Assembly (NCBI GenBank): GCA_963920575.1
Contig: OY986967.1
Location: 10,162,061-10,226,060 of the forward strand
Direction of reading: 5' to 3'
DNA from: Narthecium ossifragum
Taxonomy: Eukaryota; Streptophyta; Magnoliopsida; Dioscoreales; Nartheciaceae
Length of the DNA: 64,000 nt
Shown: positions 45,793-56,939 of the stretch, piece by piece
How positions within the stretch are numbered: position 1 is the first letter of the stretch
How the letters are laid out: each line of letters starts with the position of its first letter
Notes under the pieces: model-generated
Seen by the model: the letters and a program-made list of their open reading frames with translations, nothing else
Database searches by the model: none
Told to the model about the DNA's origin: nothing
Made by a program: the position numbers and the translations under genes

Positions 45793-48585
45793 TCATCCCT
45801 CGTAGACAGGGTCTACGAGAGGAACATGATGCTCATCAGTGGCCGCCTTCTCTGGGATTGGTTTCAGTCGCTGTCCATTGGCCTTGAATAGCCTCCCATC
45901 CTTCGGGTCTTCAATCTCCATAGCCCCATTCTCAAATATTCTGCTAACGGTGAAGGGGCCTGTCCAGCGTGATCTCAGCTTCCCATGATGTAAGTGTAGT
46001 CGCGCGTCATACAGATAGACTTGTTGTCCTACTTGAAACGTCTTCCGTAGGATCTTCTTGTCATGATAGGCCTTTATCTTTGCCTTGAAGATCCGGGAAC
46101 TCTCATAAGCATCATTCATGAGTTCCTCCAGCTCAGACTGCTAGAGTTTCCATTCCTGACCTGCACCATCCAAAGTAAAATTTAGTGACTTAATAGCCCA
46201 ATATGCCTTATGTTCTAACTCAACTGGAAGATGACATGATTTTCCAAAAACTAGGTGAAATGGCGACATCCCCAGGGTAGTCTTGTAGGCAGTGTGATAT
46301 GCCCACAACGCGTCTGATAGCCTCAAGGACCAGTCTTTCCTGTTAGGGCTCACTATCTTTTCCAGGATTTGCTTTATCTCCCTATTGGCTAATTCAGCTT
46401 GGCCATTCGTCTGTGGATGATAAGCGGTGGAAACCTTATGTGTGACTCCATACCTACGTATCAAAGCCTCAAAAGAACGATTGCAAAAATGTTATCCCTG
46501 ATCACTAATAATAACTCTAGGAGTACCAAATCGAGACAAAACATGCTCTTTAAGAAACTTGATGACAGTGGAATGATCATTATTCCTACATGCAATGGCT
46601 TCCACCTACTTAGACACGTATTCCACAGCCAACAATATATATAAATAGCCAAAAGAAGAAGGAAAGGGTTCCATAAAGTCTATACCCCAACAATCAAAAA
46701 TCTCTACAGCTTGAATGGGGTTCAAAGGCATCATATGTCTCCTAAATAAAGCTCCTAACGTTAGGCATCTATCACAGGATCTGCAGAAAATGTTAACAAC
46801 ATGAAATATAGTAGGAAAGTAAAAACCACATTGAAGAATTTTAGCAGCAGTCTTTTTCATCGAAAAATGGCCTCCACATGCATAAGAGTCACAGAATATA
46901 ACGATGCTTTCTATTTCATAATCAGGAACACAACGACGCATGATCTGGTCAGGACAATACTTAAATAGACAAGGATCATCCCAATAAAATTTCTTTACTT
47001 CAACAAAAAATCTATCAAATTCCTGCAAGATTAATATCCAACGAACTAGGCGCGCTTTAGCATCCTTCTTGGTGAGAAGGTACTTAAGCGTGGCATGATC
47101 AGTGAAAATATTAATAGGAGAACCAATCAAATAAGCACGAAACTTGTCTAATGCAAAGACTATAGCTAACAGTTCTTTCTCGATGGTAGAATAATTCATC
47201 TGTGCATTATTCAAGGTTCGGCTAGCATAATGAATAACATGAGGTTTAGCATCTTTTCGCTGCCCTAAAACAGCTCCTACAGCAAAATCACTTGCATCAC
47301 ACATCAATTCAAAAGGAAGGCTCTAATCGGGTGGTTGGACAATAGGTATGGAAGTCAATTTATCAATCAAGGCTTGAAAAGCCTCTTGACAAGCAATAGT
47401 CCACTCAAAAGGGGTAACCTTTATCAAAAGATTACATGAAGGACGAGCAATAGCAGAAAATTTTTGAATGAATCTCCTGTAAAAACCAGCATGCCCTAGA
47501 AAGGATCTAACATCTTTAACAATCCTTGGCACATGAAGCTTTGAGATGAGATCGATTTTTGATCGATCCACCTCAATGTCTCTAGAAGAGACTATATGGT
47601 CCAACACAATGCCTGAGGGCACCAAGAAGTGACACTTTTTCCAATTAAGCACAATGTACTTCTCTTCACACCTGACCAAGACTCTCTTTAAGTTTTGCAA
47701 GCATGGATCAAAAGTATTATCAAATATAGTCAAGTCATCCATATATACTTCCATACATTCCTCAATCATAACAGCAAACATACTCATCATACAACACTGA
47801 AAAGTAGTAGGAGTATTACATAATCCAAATGGCATTCTACGGAAAGCATAAGTACCAAAAGGACATGTAAAAGTAGTTTTTTCCTGATTTTCTAAAGCAA
47901 TCTCAATCTGATAATATCCAGATTAATCATCAAGAAAACAATAAAAAGGATGTCCAGCTACTCTCTCTAAAATCTGGTCTAAGAACGGTAATGGAAAGTG
48001 ATCCTTACGGGTGGCTGCATTCAGTTTTCTATAATCTATGCACATGCGCCATCCGGTCACCACTTTAGTGGAGACAAAGTCACCACTTTCATTCTTAACA
48101 ACGATGACACTAGATTTTCTTGGCACAACCTGTGTAAGGCTCACCCACTTGCTATCAGCAATGGGATAGATAATCCCAGCATCTAATAATTTCAACACTT
48201 CAGTTTTTACTAACTCTTTCATTGTAGAGTTCAACCTATGCTGAGGATCCCTACGAGGTACATCCCCTTGTTCAAGATTAATCATATAGGAACATATCAA
48301 TTGACTAATACCTTTCAGATCTGCTATACTCCATCCAATAAGCTGATTTATGCTCATTTAAAACGGTAAGTAATTGCTCACCTTGATCTACAGTTAATGC
48401 TGAAGAAATAATAACTGGGTATGTATCACTTGGACCAAGATAGGCGTGCCTTAAACCTTGAGGTAGCGGCTTTTGGTCCAGGTTGGGCGGTTCTACTGCT
48501 GATGGCGTTGGTGGCTGTCCTCTTTCTGGCAGTTCTTCAAACTTTGGATTCCATGGACATGCAAAAGAACCATATATGGAATCAA
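45793..48585 (-). pseudogene. pol: RT-RNase H-integrase region of Athila-type pol, element A
   Basis: Pieces in order on minus: RT start with MCIDYRKLN and FYCFLDD (to 47923); MPFGLCNTPTTF and the catalytic YMDD in EVYMDDLTIF (47835-47323); stop near 47322; RNase H with DASDFAVGAVLGQR and FTDHATLKYLL (47307 onward); then a jump from LQEFDRFFVE straight to YWDDPCLFKYC, which skips the end of RNase H and the linker (compare B). The integrase zinc finger has CRSCDRC and the core has WGIDF; a break near 46460-46600 removes the second Asp region from frame; [14 protein letters not shown] and the tail HHGKLRSRWTGPF follow (46464-45793). RT, RNase H and integrase would copy and insert the element; stops, frameshifts and the deletion make it inactive. 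Confidence 0.88.
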
Positions 48586-49553
48586 ACAATTACGGATTTG
48601 ATATCAAACCTAGCAGTAGATCGCGATGAATAATATACTAGTAGGCCTCCTAGCAATTAGACGAAACAATCATGAAGATAATCACAGAATAACATTCAAT
48701 ACTCAAGTATAAACTGAACAATAAAAATAGATTAGATCTCACAGTTTCATTGATTCTGAGGTTTCAGTTTCCCTGACCAAGAATCAAGATTTAGCCACGC
48801 AGGGCCATCAAGAACAATCCTCCAAAAGATTCCATCAAGTTAGAGAAAACCTAGGAAAAATATAAAAGAGTCGAAAATAGCAGCCAAAAGTATCCAAAAA
48901 TTCCCCCTCAAACCCTAGAAAGAGTCCTACTTATAGCTTTAAATGTCTCCATCCTCGAATTAGATCTGAACCATTGATTTTCTTCACTGCGAAGGTAGGA
49001 TCGATCCTTCTATGGGTGTAGGATCGATCCTTTGCATCAAAATCTTCAATTTCTGGCTACGCCCGAGTCGCATCGATCCTTCCAGGGGTGTAGGATCGAT
49101 CCTGCTTAGTAGGATGGATAGTAGGATCGATTCTACTGAGATCATCTGAAAAGTATGCGTTGTGTCAGGTCTGCGTGTAAAAGGATCGATCCTACTAGGG
49201 AGAAGGATCTTTCTTTCCTAAGTATTTACTGTTTTGCCATTCAAACTGCGCCATTGTACTAAAATTGCCGTAACTTCTTCTAGGAAACTCAGAATCACGA
49301 ACCGTAAAATTCTCTAGAAACTAGACTTCAAGAGCTTTCCAACCATATATGAGACATAATTTGGTTCTTCATGAGAAGGTGCAGTGTAATATTTAAAGTT
49401 GATCCATATACACTTTTCAGCTTCTTTTCGAACTTAAGGACTTCAATTACATCCTAAATCAAAATATAGGAATAATGAGTTTATTTAGGTACCAAATAAG
49501 CACAGGAGACTAAGTATTAATGGATAAAAATATAACATTATGCATCATCATCA
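48586..49553 (-). mobile_element. 3' LTR of B, U5 end missing
   Basis: Starts TGATGATGATGCATAATG on minus at 49553. The body matches the I LTRs (GATTTGATATC...CTAGCAGTAG, TTTAGCCACGCAGGGCCATC). A GATCGATC pair starts at 48999 and 49022, with more to about 49200. CTACTTATAG near 48928 replaces the TATA box seen in I. It stops at A pol near 48586. Confidence 0.82.
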
Positions 49554-50778
49554 AATTCCCCCACACTTAGCTTTTGCTCGTCCTCGGGCAAAATTTAAAA
49601 TTCACTCTACTGAACATAACAAGGTTGCAACGCCATCAACAAAGAACAATCAAGCTCTTCACAACTCATAACATGTTATGAACAAACATTTTTAGACAAC
49701 TTAAATATGGAGTATACTAAACAATCAGTAAGCATTTTCACTTGAATATGCAGTATACTAAATAAGTAGACTCGCACGGAAATAAACACTCAATTCTCAT
49801 GTGTTTGAAGGGTATGTATGTCACTCAAATTCATTCCAATGAAAATGATCTACCATAAGCTTGCATATCTTCTCATTCTCCGCCACTAGAATCACATGCA
49901 TAACACGAATCATAAGAACTTTAAAAGGTTGTAATGGGGGTCCAGGATTAAGGTGAGAAATATTTGGGAATGTAGCTAAAAACCCAATGGAACTAATGGA
50001 GCAAAAATGCATCAATAAGACATGGACAACCAATCACTCCGTTCAGCAACTTCTTCAACTTGGCTTTAAAGTACTCAAACCATATAACATTACGACCTTA
50101 GCAAAGAGATTGTTCAACGGAATACTTTTTAACTGAAATGGGGAACAATCTTTTGCAAAAATTTCACCCCTCTCTTGGAGTATTAGGAGGATTCATAAAC
50201 ACATATTGTAACATGAGAAACAGTTTCCTCCTTCACTTTCTTTTTCTTCTTTTCTTTTTTTTTCAGTTTTTTTTTCAATCATAGCCATACCACAAATCCA
50301 AACACCCCCACACTTGAAACCTGCACACCCATACATGTCATAATGATGATCAATGCTCCACTAGTTTTATGTCTTGGGTAATGGAAATATTTTTTTTCAG
50401 GTTTAAAGCTTATAATGTGGGTTAACAATGAAGTCAATAAATTCAAAGGTGTTTAGAAAAAAGGAAAATTTAATCACAAGATAGGCTATTTGGCTTATGT
50501 AGCTTATAACAAAGAGGGCCTTAATCATGTTCATGCATAAATGTGTCAATGTGACCTCGAATAGAGTCAAAGCAAGTTCTAGAGAAATAAATCCATGGAA
50601 GAATATCTCTCATGAAAGGAAATAGTAAGACTGATATGAATGTGTCAGTTTAAAGGTTCAAAATCTCACCAGCTGTTGTTTACTAAATTTAGTCACTACC
50701 ATCTCAAGGAAAATAACTCAACTAATTAATTATAAGTCGCAAGATTACTCATTCAATCATGTTATGAATATGTCAAGC
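49554..50778 (-). mobile_element. 3' non-coding region of B
   Basis: The LTR-proximal AATTCCCCCACACTTAGC (plus reading) corresponds to a GTGTGGGGGAATT polypurine-type tract on minus. The rest is AT-rich with T-runs near 50240-50275. No supported ORF. Confidence 0.7.
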
Positions 50779-52940
50779 TTAACTAGTTCTCGCTCTTGGG
50801 AAATGCAACCTAAATCTCCTCCCCCACACTTGAAACTTGCATTGTCCCCAATGTAAGGTGGAATGCAAAGAAAAGGTAAATATAACTAAAATGGAAATGC
50901 AAAAATAAAAAGAGAAAGGAACGAACTCCCCTTGGGTTGCCTCCCAAGCAGCGGCTTTATTTATTGTCATTGGCTCGACTTCATGCTTTGTTCTGTAATA
51001 AGTATAAATCGGCTCCGCAAGGTCCAAATTTTCCACTTTTTCTGTTTGAACGCCTTCATAGAAAGGTTTAAGTCGATGGCCATTCACTGTGAACATTTTG
51101 GAAGTGGCTAAACTTTGAATTTCAACTGCACCATGAGAAAAAACATTAGTAACAATAAAAAGTCCAATCCAACGAGAACGCAACTTACCTGAAAACAAAT
51201 GTAGGTGTGATTGGTAAAGGAGGACTTTTTGACCAACTTTAAACTCCTTTCTAGAGATCATCTTGTCATGAAAAGCTTTTGTCTTTTCCTTGTAAATCCT
51301 AGCGCTCTCATAGGCATCGTTGCGAATTTCCTCTAATTCTTGTAGTTGCAACTTCCTGTGTTTTCCACTTTCATCCATCTTCATGTTAAAGCTCTTGATA
51401 GCCCAATAAGCCTTATATTCTAACTCAACTGGAAGGTGACATGGTTTCCCAAACACCAAACAATAAGGTGACATACCGATGGGTGTCTTATATGCAGTCC
51501 TATATTCCCACAAAGCATCATCCAAACACAAACTCCAATCTTTTCTTTTTGGATTTACCGACTTTTCAATGATGGACTTGATCTCTCGATTTGACACTTC
51601 CACTTGACCACTAGTTTGTGGATGATAGGCAGTTGACACCTTATGGGTGACATGGTACTTTCTTAGCAACGCCTCCACAGTTCGATTGCAAAAGTGCGTG
51701 CCTCGATCACTTATGAAAGCTCTTGGAATTCCAAACCTAGATAATATGTTAGACTTGATAAAATCTGCAACAACTTTAGAATCATTAGTCCTTGTAGCTT
51801 TAGCTTCTACCCATTTTGAAACATAATCAACAACAAGTAGAATATAAGTATAACCGAAAGATATAGGGAATGGACCTATGAAATCGATGCCCCAAACATC
51901 GAAAATTTCACAAAATAATATGGGGGTTTGTGGTATCTCATTCCTTTGGGATATATTACCTGTCTTTTGACAATTCTCGCATGACTTACAAAGAGAGTAT
52001 GAATCTCGAAATAAAGAAGGCCAATAGAAACCACATTCTAACACTTTTCTTGCCGTTCTCTTAACTCCAAAGTGACCTCCACAAGCATAAGAATGACAAA
52101 AAGTGAGTATAGAAATAATTTCATTTTCAGGAACGCACCTTCTTATTACTTGATCCGCACAATGCTTCCATAAATATGGGTCATCCCACACATAGTATTT
52201 GGCATCACTTTTGATCTTATTTCTTTGAGCTTTAGACAAATCAGAAGGTAACATATTTGTAACCAAATAATTCATAATATTTGCATACCAAGGTAATGTC
52301 ACATTTGCGAAGAACAGTTGTTCATCAGGGAATGTTTCCTGCAGACGAAGTTCATCCTCCACCTGAATTAAATGACTCAGATGATCTGCGATCCTATTTT
52401 CTGTTCCTCTTTTGTCTTTTATCTCCAAATCAAATTCACTCAAAAGAAGTATCCATCGTATTAATCTCGGCTTTGCCTCTTTCTTCGTCATTAAATAACA
52501 AAGAGCTGCATGATCAAAATAAACAATGACTTTTGTACCAAGTAAATAAGACCGAAATTTTTCTAAAGCAAACACAACGGCTAAAAGTTCTTTTTTCAGT
52601 TGTAGAATAATTTCTCTGGGTATTATCCAAAGACTTGGAAGCATAGTAAATTGCATGAGAAGCTTTTCCAATCTTCTGACCCAAAACCACGCCTACTGCA
52701 TAATCACTTGCGTCCCACATTATTTCGAAAGGAACGCTCCAGTTTGGGGGTTGAATAACTGGGGTAGAAGTCAACAATTCTTTTAGTTTATCAAATGCCT
52801 TTTTGCAAGCTTCATCGAACTCAAAAACCTTGTCCTTTTGTAACAACGTGCATAGCGGTAATGCTATTTTGGAGAAGTCCTTGATGAATCTTCGGTAAAA
52901 ACCTGCATGTCCAAGAAAAGAACGAACTTCCCGCACACAT
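50779..52940 (-). pseudogene. pol: RT end, RNase H and integrase of element B
   Basis: The 5' part (52940-52610) encodes the RT thumb and RNase H start ([34 protein letters not shown]), then a frameshift. A long 630-codon frame, 52671-50779, continues with RNase H ([26 protein letters not shown]), linker, integrase zinc finger ([21 protein letters not shown]), and core residues D in WGIDF, D in ISDRGTHF and E in [11 protein letters not shown]. The tail has [13 protein letters not shown] and ends after [13 protein letters not shown]. The integrase looks intact. GGGAGGCAACCC on minus lies at 50934-50945, inside the frame's last part, so the true stop may be earlier. RT is cut off by the C insertion/deletion. 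Confidence 0.88.
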
Positions 52941-53376
52941 ACCAAGCTGTCGCGCCCCGACCTGCGAAAGCCCAACCGGGCCGGGCGACAAGAACCGAAA
53001 CCTAACAAACCGCGGAAAATAATGGCGAGGGTTCCCTCTGACCTATTGGTCTCCCTAACAATTCATCAAACACCCCCAATTAAATGACAATAATTTAATG
53101 AAACCTCGAACCATAGATTTACAAACCCAAAAAAAATTAATATACATATCCTCGGAGAGGGGAAGATTCAAATATAACATTACTCCCGTAGGAGACTATA
53201 TAACAAAGGGTAAAAGCAGTAAATGATCACCACTTCTCAGACTCCGCCTGGCGACGCAGCACCGCCGAATAACTGACGCCTGCACCTACAAAACTCAGCC
53301 TGGGTAGGAGTGAGCATAAAGCTCAGTAGGGTTCTATACTACACCACACAGAAGAAAGAGGGAAACACAACAGTGT

Positions 53377-55105
53377 TGATGAGTGCATGAAAGTGCACTC
53401 TGAACAACCTTAAAACCATCTCAATTGCTATATCTTCACCCTTAATCAACTTCTTTAGCACTATTTTTATACTTTTATATGCTTCACATAGTTGTTTGGA
53501 AAATGCAGGAAATTGGAGCTAAAAGAAGCTGAAAAGAGTATATGGATCAACTTCAACAATTAATCTGTACCTGCTCATGAAGAACCAGATGATGTGCCAT
53601 ATATGGTTGGAAAGCTCTTGAAGTCTAGATTCTGTGAAATTTTACGGTTCATGATTCCGAGTTTCCTAGACGAAGTTACGGCAATTTCAGTACCGATGCG
53701 CAGTCTGAATGGCAGAAAGGAAAATAAGCTGGAAGTCCGAGCGATCCGCCGATCGATCGGACCTCGCAGAATCGTGACAGAACTTGTGTTTTTCGGCCAA
53801 AACGCATCCGATCGATCCCTCCATCGCTCCTATAGGATCCGATCGATCCGACACCAATGGTCCGATCGATCGGATTCGGAAAAAGCCAAAAACAGTGGAT
53901 TTTTACTCAACCGATCGATCCAACACTCATAATTCGATCGATCGGATTTGGGAATTAAAGGGTGACAGAACGTATGTTTTTTAGAGGAGCAGAGTTCGAT
54001 CGATCCGTCCATCGATCGGACCCGGGCGTAAATAGAAGATTGGAGATTTCAAGAGACCGATCGATTCAACATCTCGAGAAGGATCGATCGGACTTGCCCA
54101 ATGACGAAAATCAACGGTTTTGATTAATCCGAGTTTACTAATTCTTGGACCATATAAATAGGAAACTTAGGGCTAATAAAAGGGGACTTCTTGGACGTTT
54201 TTGGAGGCTCTTTTCTGGGTGTTTCCCAAAGGAAGAAGATGAAGACATCTCCATCCATGGCCGAGTAATCCGCGGGCATGGCGAACGGATGATCTAGCGA
54301 GGATTAGGGCTTCTTCTCCAACGATGGTTCATCTTTTTAATCTTTATTGTTAAATTCTTCTTATGTATTGGATCTTCACAGATTGCTTTGTGGTTAAACA
54401 TTATTATAAATCCAGTCATGCTTCTTTTATGATATTGTGATCCCATAGTTATCTCCTTTAATTCTCCTACCGAGTCTCGTGAGACCTTTGCTATGCATTG
54501 CCCGTAGTGACAGCTGGTATTGTGTATTCTTAGGGATCTGGTTAGATAAGGTTGGGGCTCTATACCGTGAGATCTTTGCTATGCATTGCCGATTCTGAGA
54601 GTTGGTATTGTGTATTCTTAGAGATCCAGTTAGAGTTAGGGCTTTGTCCCGATGAACTTTTGCTGCGCGTTGCCTGTAGTGACAGCCGGTATCGTGTATT
54701 CTTAGGTTTGGTTGGATGAAGTTAGAACTATAAAAAGGAAGAACCAATCATAGGAAGATACATTTATATATTTTATCAGATTCATAATTCTATATCTTCC
54801 GGTTAAGGTGATTGGGATGTGAATCCCTTAACTGAGTATTATATGAACCATTGAGAAGAGAAGAACCTAAATCTGAGTGAAGTGATTCCTGAAGCCTAGC
54901 CTTATCAAAAGCCTGATATCTTTAGTTAACAATACATTATCATTAATCCTTTGATCTAGTTTAATTTAGTTAGCTTTCTTCATTGTCTTCAATACATTGT
55001 TATCTGTGTTTCTGGATCTTTCCTGCTTGTCTCTCTGTGGGATTCGACCTCTCTTATGCTGTACTGCACCGCGACCACTGTGCGTGACACATTTGAGCGA
55101 CATCA
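53377..55105 (+). mobile_element. solo LTR, family A (TSD AGTGT)
   Basis: 1729 bp from TGATGAGTGCATGAAAGTGC to GAGCGACATCA with AGTGT at 53372-53376 and 55106-55110. Removal restores CAACAGTGTCGCCCTCAAG, as in the intact C1 LTR at 37503-37525. There is no interior, so it arose by LTR-LTR recombination. GATCGATC sites cluster at about 53750-54095 and a TATA box lies at 54153-54160. R/U5 has GGGATTCGACCTCTCTTATG. Confidence 0.95.
54153..54160 (+). promoter_or_regulatory. TATA box of solo A LTR
   Basis: TATAAATA about 60-400 bp downstream of the GATCGATC cluster; likely core promoter of the A family. The intact A 5' LTR has TATATAAG (minus) near 62457-62464 at the matching place. Confidence 0.65.
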
Positions 55106-55739
55106 AGTGTCGCCCTCAAGTAAGACCTGGGCGTATACAGGGGTCCCATAACTCCACCGCGTGTCCCTTAGGCCCAGGAGCAGCACTTAGTAAGCAAGAA
55201 CAAACACTGCTGACTCACATGAAGGAACCCGACACTACAGGTGGGAAGAGGCACCGCTGAGTGGGCAACTCAACTCTCCTACTCAAGAGTCAACACAGTG
55301 GAACACCGGCTACACCTCAGCATCCGACTCGAGGCCAACACGACCTCTACAATCATCAAGCAACAAGTGTACCAGTCATCTAAGCCTATCATCGAATCGA
55401 CTAGGCACCACAATTCGAACCGGGTCCAAACTACCCAACCCCGGTCCTACAGCTAAGTCCGAGCTTCCAGCCTCGGGACGGCGACCCACAGATCACCCAC
55501 GCCCTAACCATGCAACAAATGCACAAATCAACAATGCATACTATGAACATACACAAACAGGAGATAGGCATGCAACAGTATGATAAGGCATCATATAAGT
55601 CAACCGGATCGCTGCAGCGGTACTACCGACCGCTGCCAGCCGATCCGCAGCGGTTCCCGGCATTACGACGGTACCACGACCGTCAACTGTGGACTCCTGC
55701 AACGGGAAAAAACCCCAAAAACGATGATGAACAGTAAAA

Positions 55740-55777
55740 AAATATAATATTATAATCCGACATATAATATTATATTT
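55740..55777. repeat. 15-bp AT-rich inverted repeat (second C LTR)
   Basis: Same arms and loop (ATCCGACA) as at 38111-38148, conserved between two C LTR copies. Confidence 0.85.
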
Positions 55778-56939
55778 AAAACACCAAAACTTCTCTAGTA
55801 GAGGCTAATTGACCCCGTCGATCCGACATCCAAATGACCTCAGATTCGAGATCCAACTTAGCAACTGGTAAATCTACATGCCGGGATCAATATATCCAAA
55901 ATTCATAATCATCCAACGGTTAGATTAACGGGAAAACACTAATCAAAACCGCTAAGCAAACTAACTTACCACCTCTTTGCTGCAACGCAGCCCGCCAGTG
56001 CGAAACTCATAACAATTCGTAGGAAAATTGGAAAAATATGCAATCAGTTGGGTTTGAGAGTAGATTCAAAGATCTACAACTCTTATGGCTGAAAAACTCG
56101 CCGCAAGCCGACTGTTCTTCAAGAACAGCAGAAATCGGAAAATCCGAGATTAATCATGCATAAATCATACTAAAATCTCAACCAAAGTTCATGAAACTTA
56201 TAACGTATATTATAATAAGCAAGAAGCACCCAACAACACAAAGATTAGCAAGATCAAACGGCTAGATTACTAGAAACCCATTAAACAACTCTCGTAGGTA
56301 AAAAACCTACCGAACTACGCTAATCCTCAGCTGATTCCCCGCAAGCCAGTCACCAACAAGGTTCCTAACCACTTCAGGGATCTTCCTTTCGTCGCCACGG
56401 AGCCAACGAGCTTCAAAACGCACAAAACGGTGGCCGAAGGAGGGAGAACGGAGGAGAAGAAGTTCACTGCCGGGAAGAACAGAGGAAAAATAGAACAGCG
56501 GGAAGAAGAAAGAAGAAGGAAGAAGAAGGAAGAAGAAGGGGAAGGAGAAGAGGAAGGAAAAGGGAAGGGGAAAGCCGAGGAAGGAGGGGAAAAGGGGAAG
56601 GAGGGGAGGAAAAGTCCTCCCCTTCTGACAGAAGGAGAGTGACGGCCAATGGCGGCCGTCCTCGCGAAGAAAAACCCACCGACTCGCTCACGAGTCCGAT
56701 CGATCTCTCCTAGGAGCGATCGGTCGCTCACGGGCCGCCAGCTGCCCAAAAGCATGCTTCTGCGCGCCCGAGCTGGGATCTTCCGATCCCGGGTCCACCT
56801 AGGCATTCTAATCAAGCACTAACACAAATAAGGTCAGTGTGTGCACACGCGGGTGTGAAACAAACCAATAAGACGCAATTTACCAAATTGCCCTTGCGGT
56901 CTATAACGAGCAACGGGGGTAGAGGGACAAGTCCTCACA

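Larger units (their letters stand above)
52948..56939 (-). mobile_element. C-type LTR interrupted by a solo A LTR
   Basis: Ends read TGTCGCGCCCCGACC (plus, 52948) and TGTGAGGACTTGTCCC (minus, 56939). Without the solo LTR it is about 2.26 kb, the same as C1. It contains the AT hairpin (55740-55777), a GA-rich tract (56440-56640) and a degraded GATCGATC pair near 56699/56719. Confidence 0.9.
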
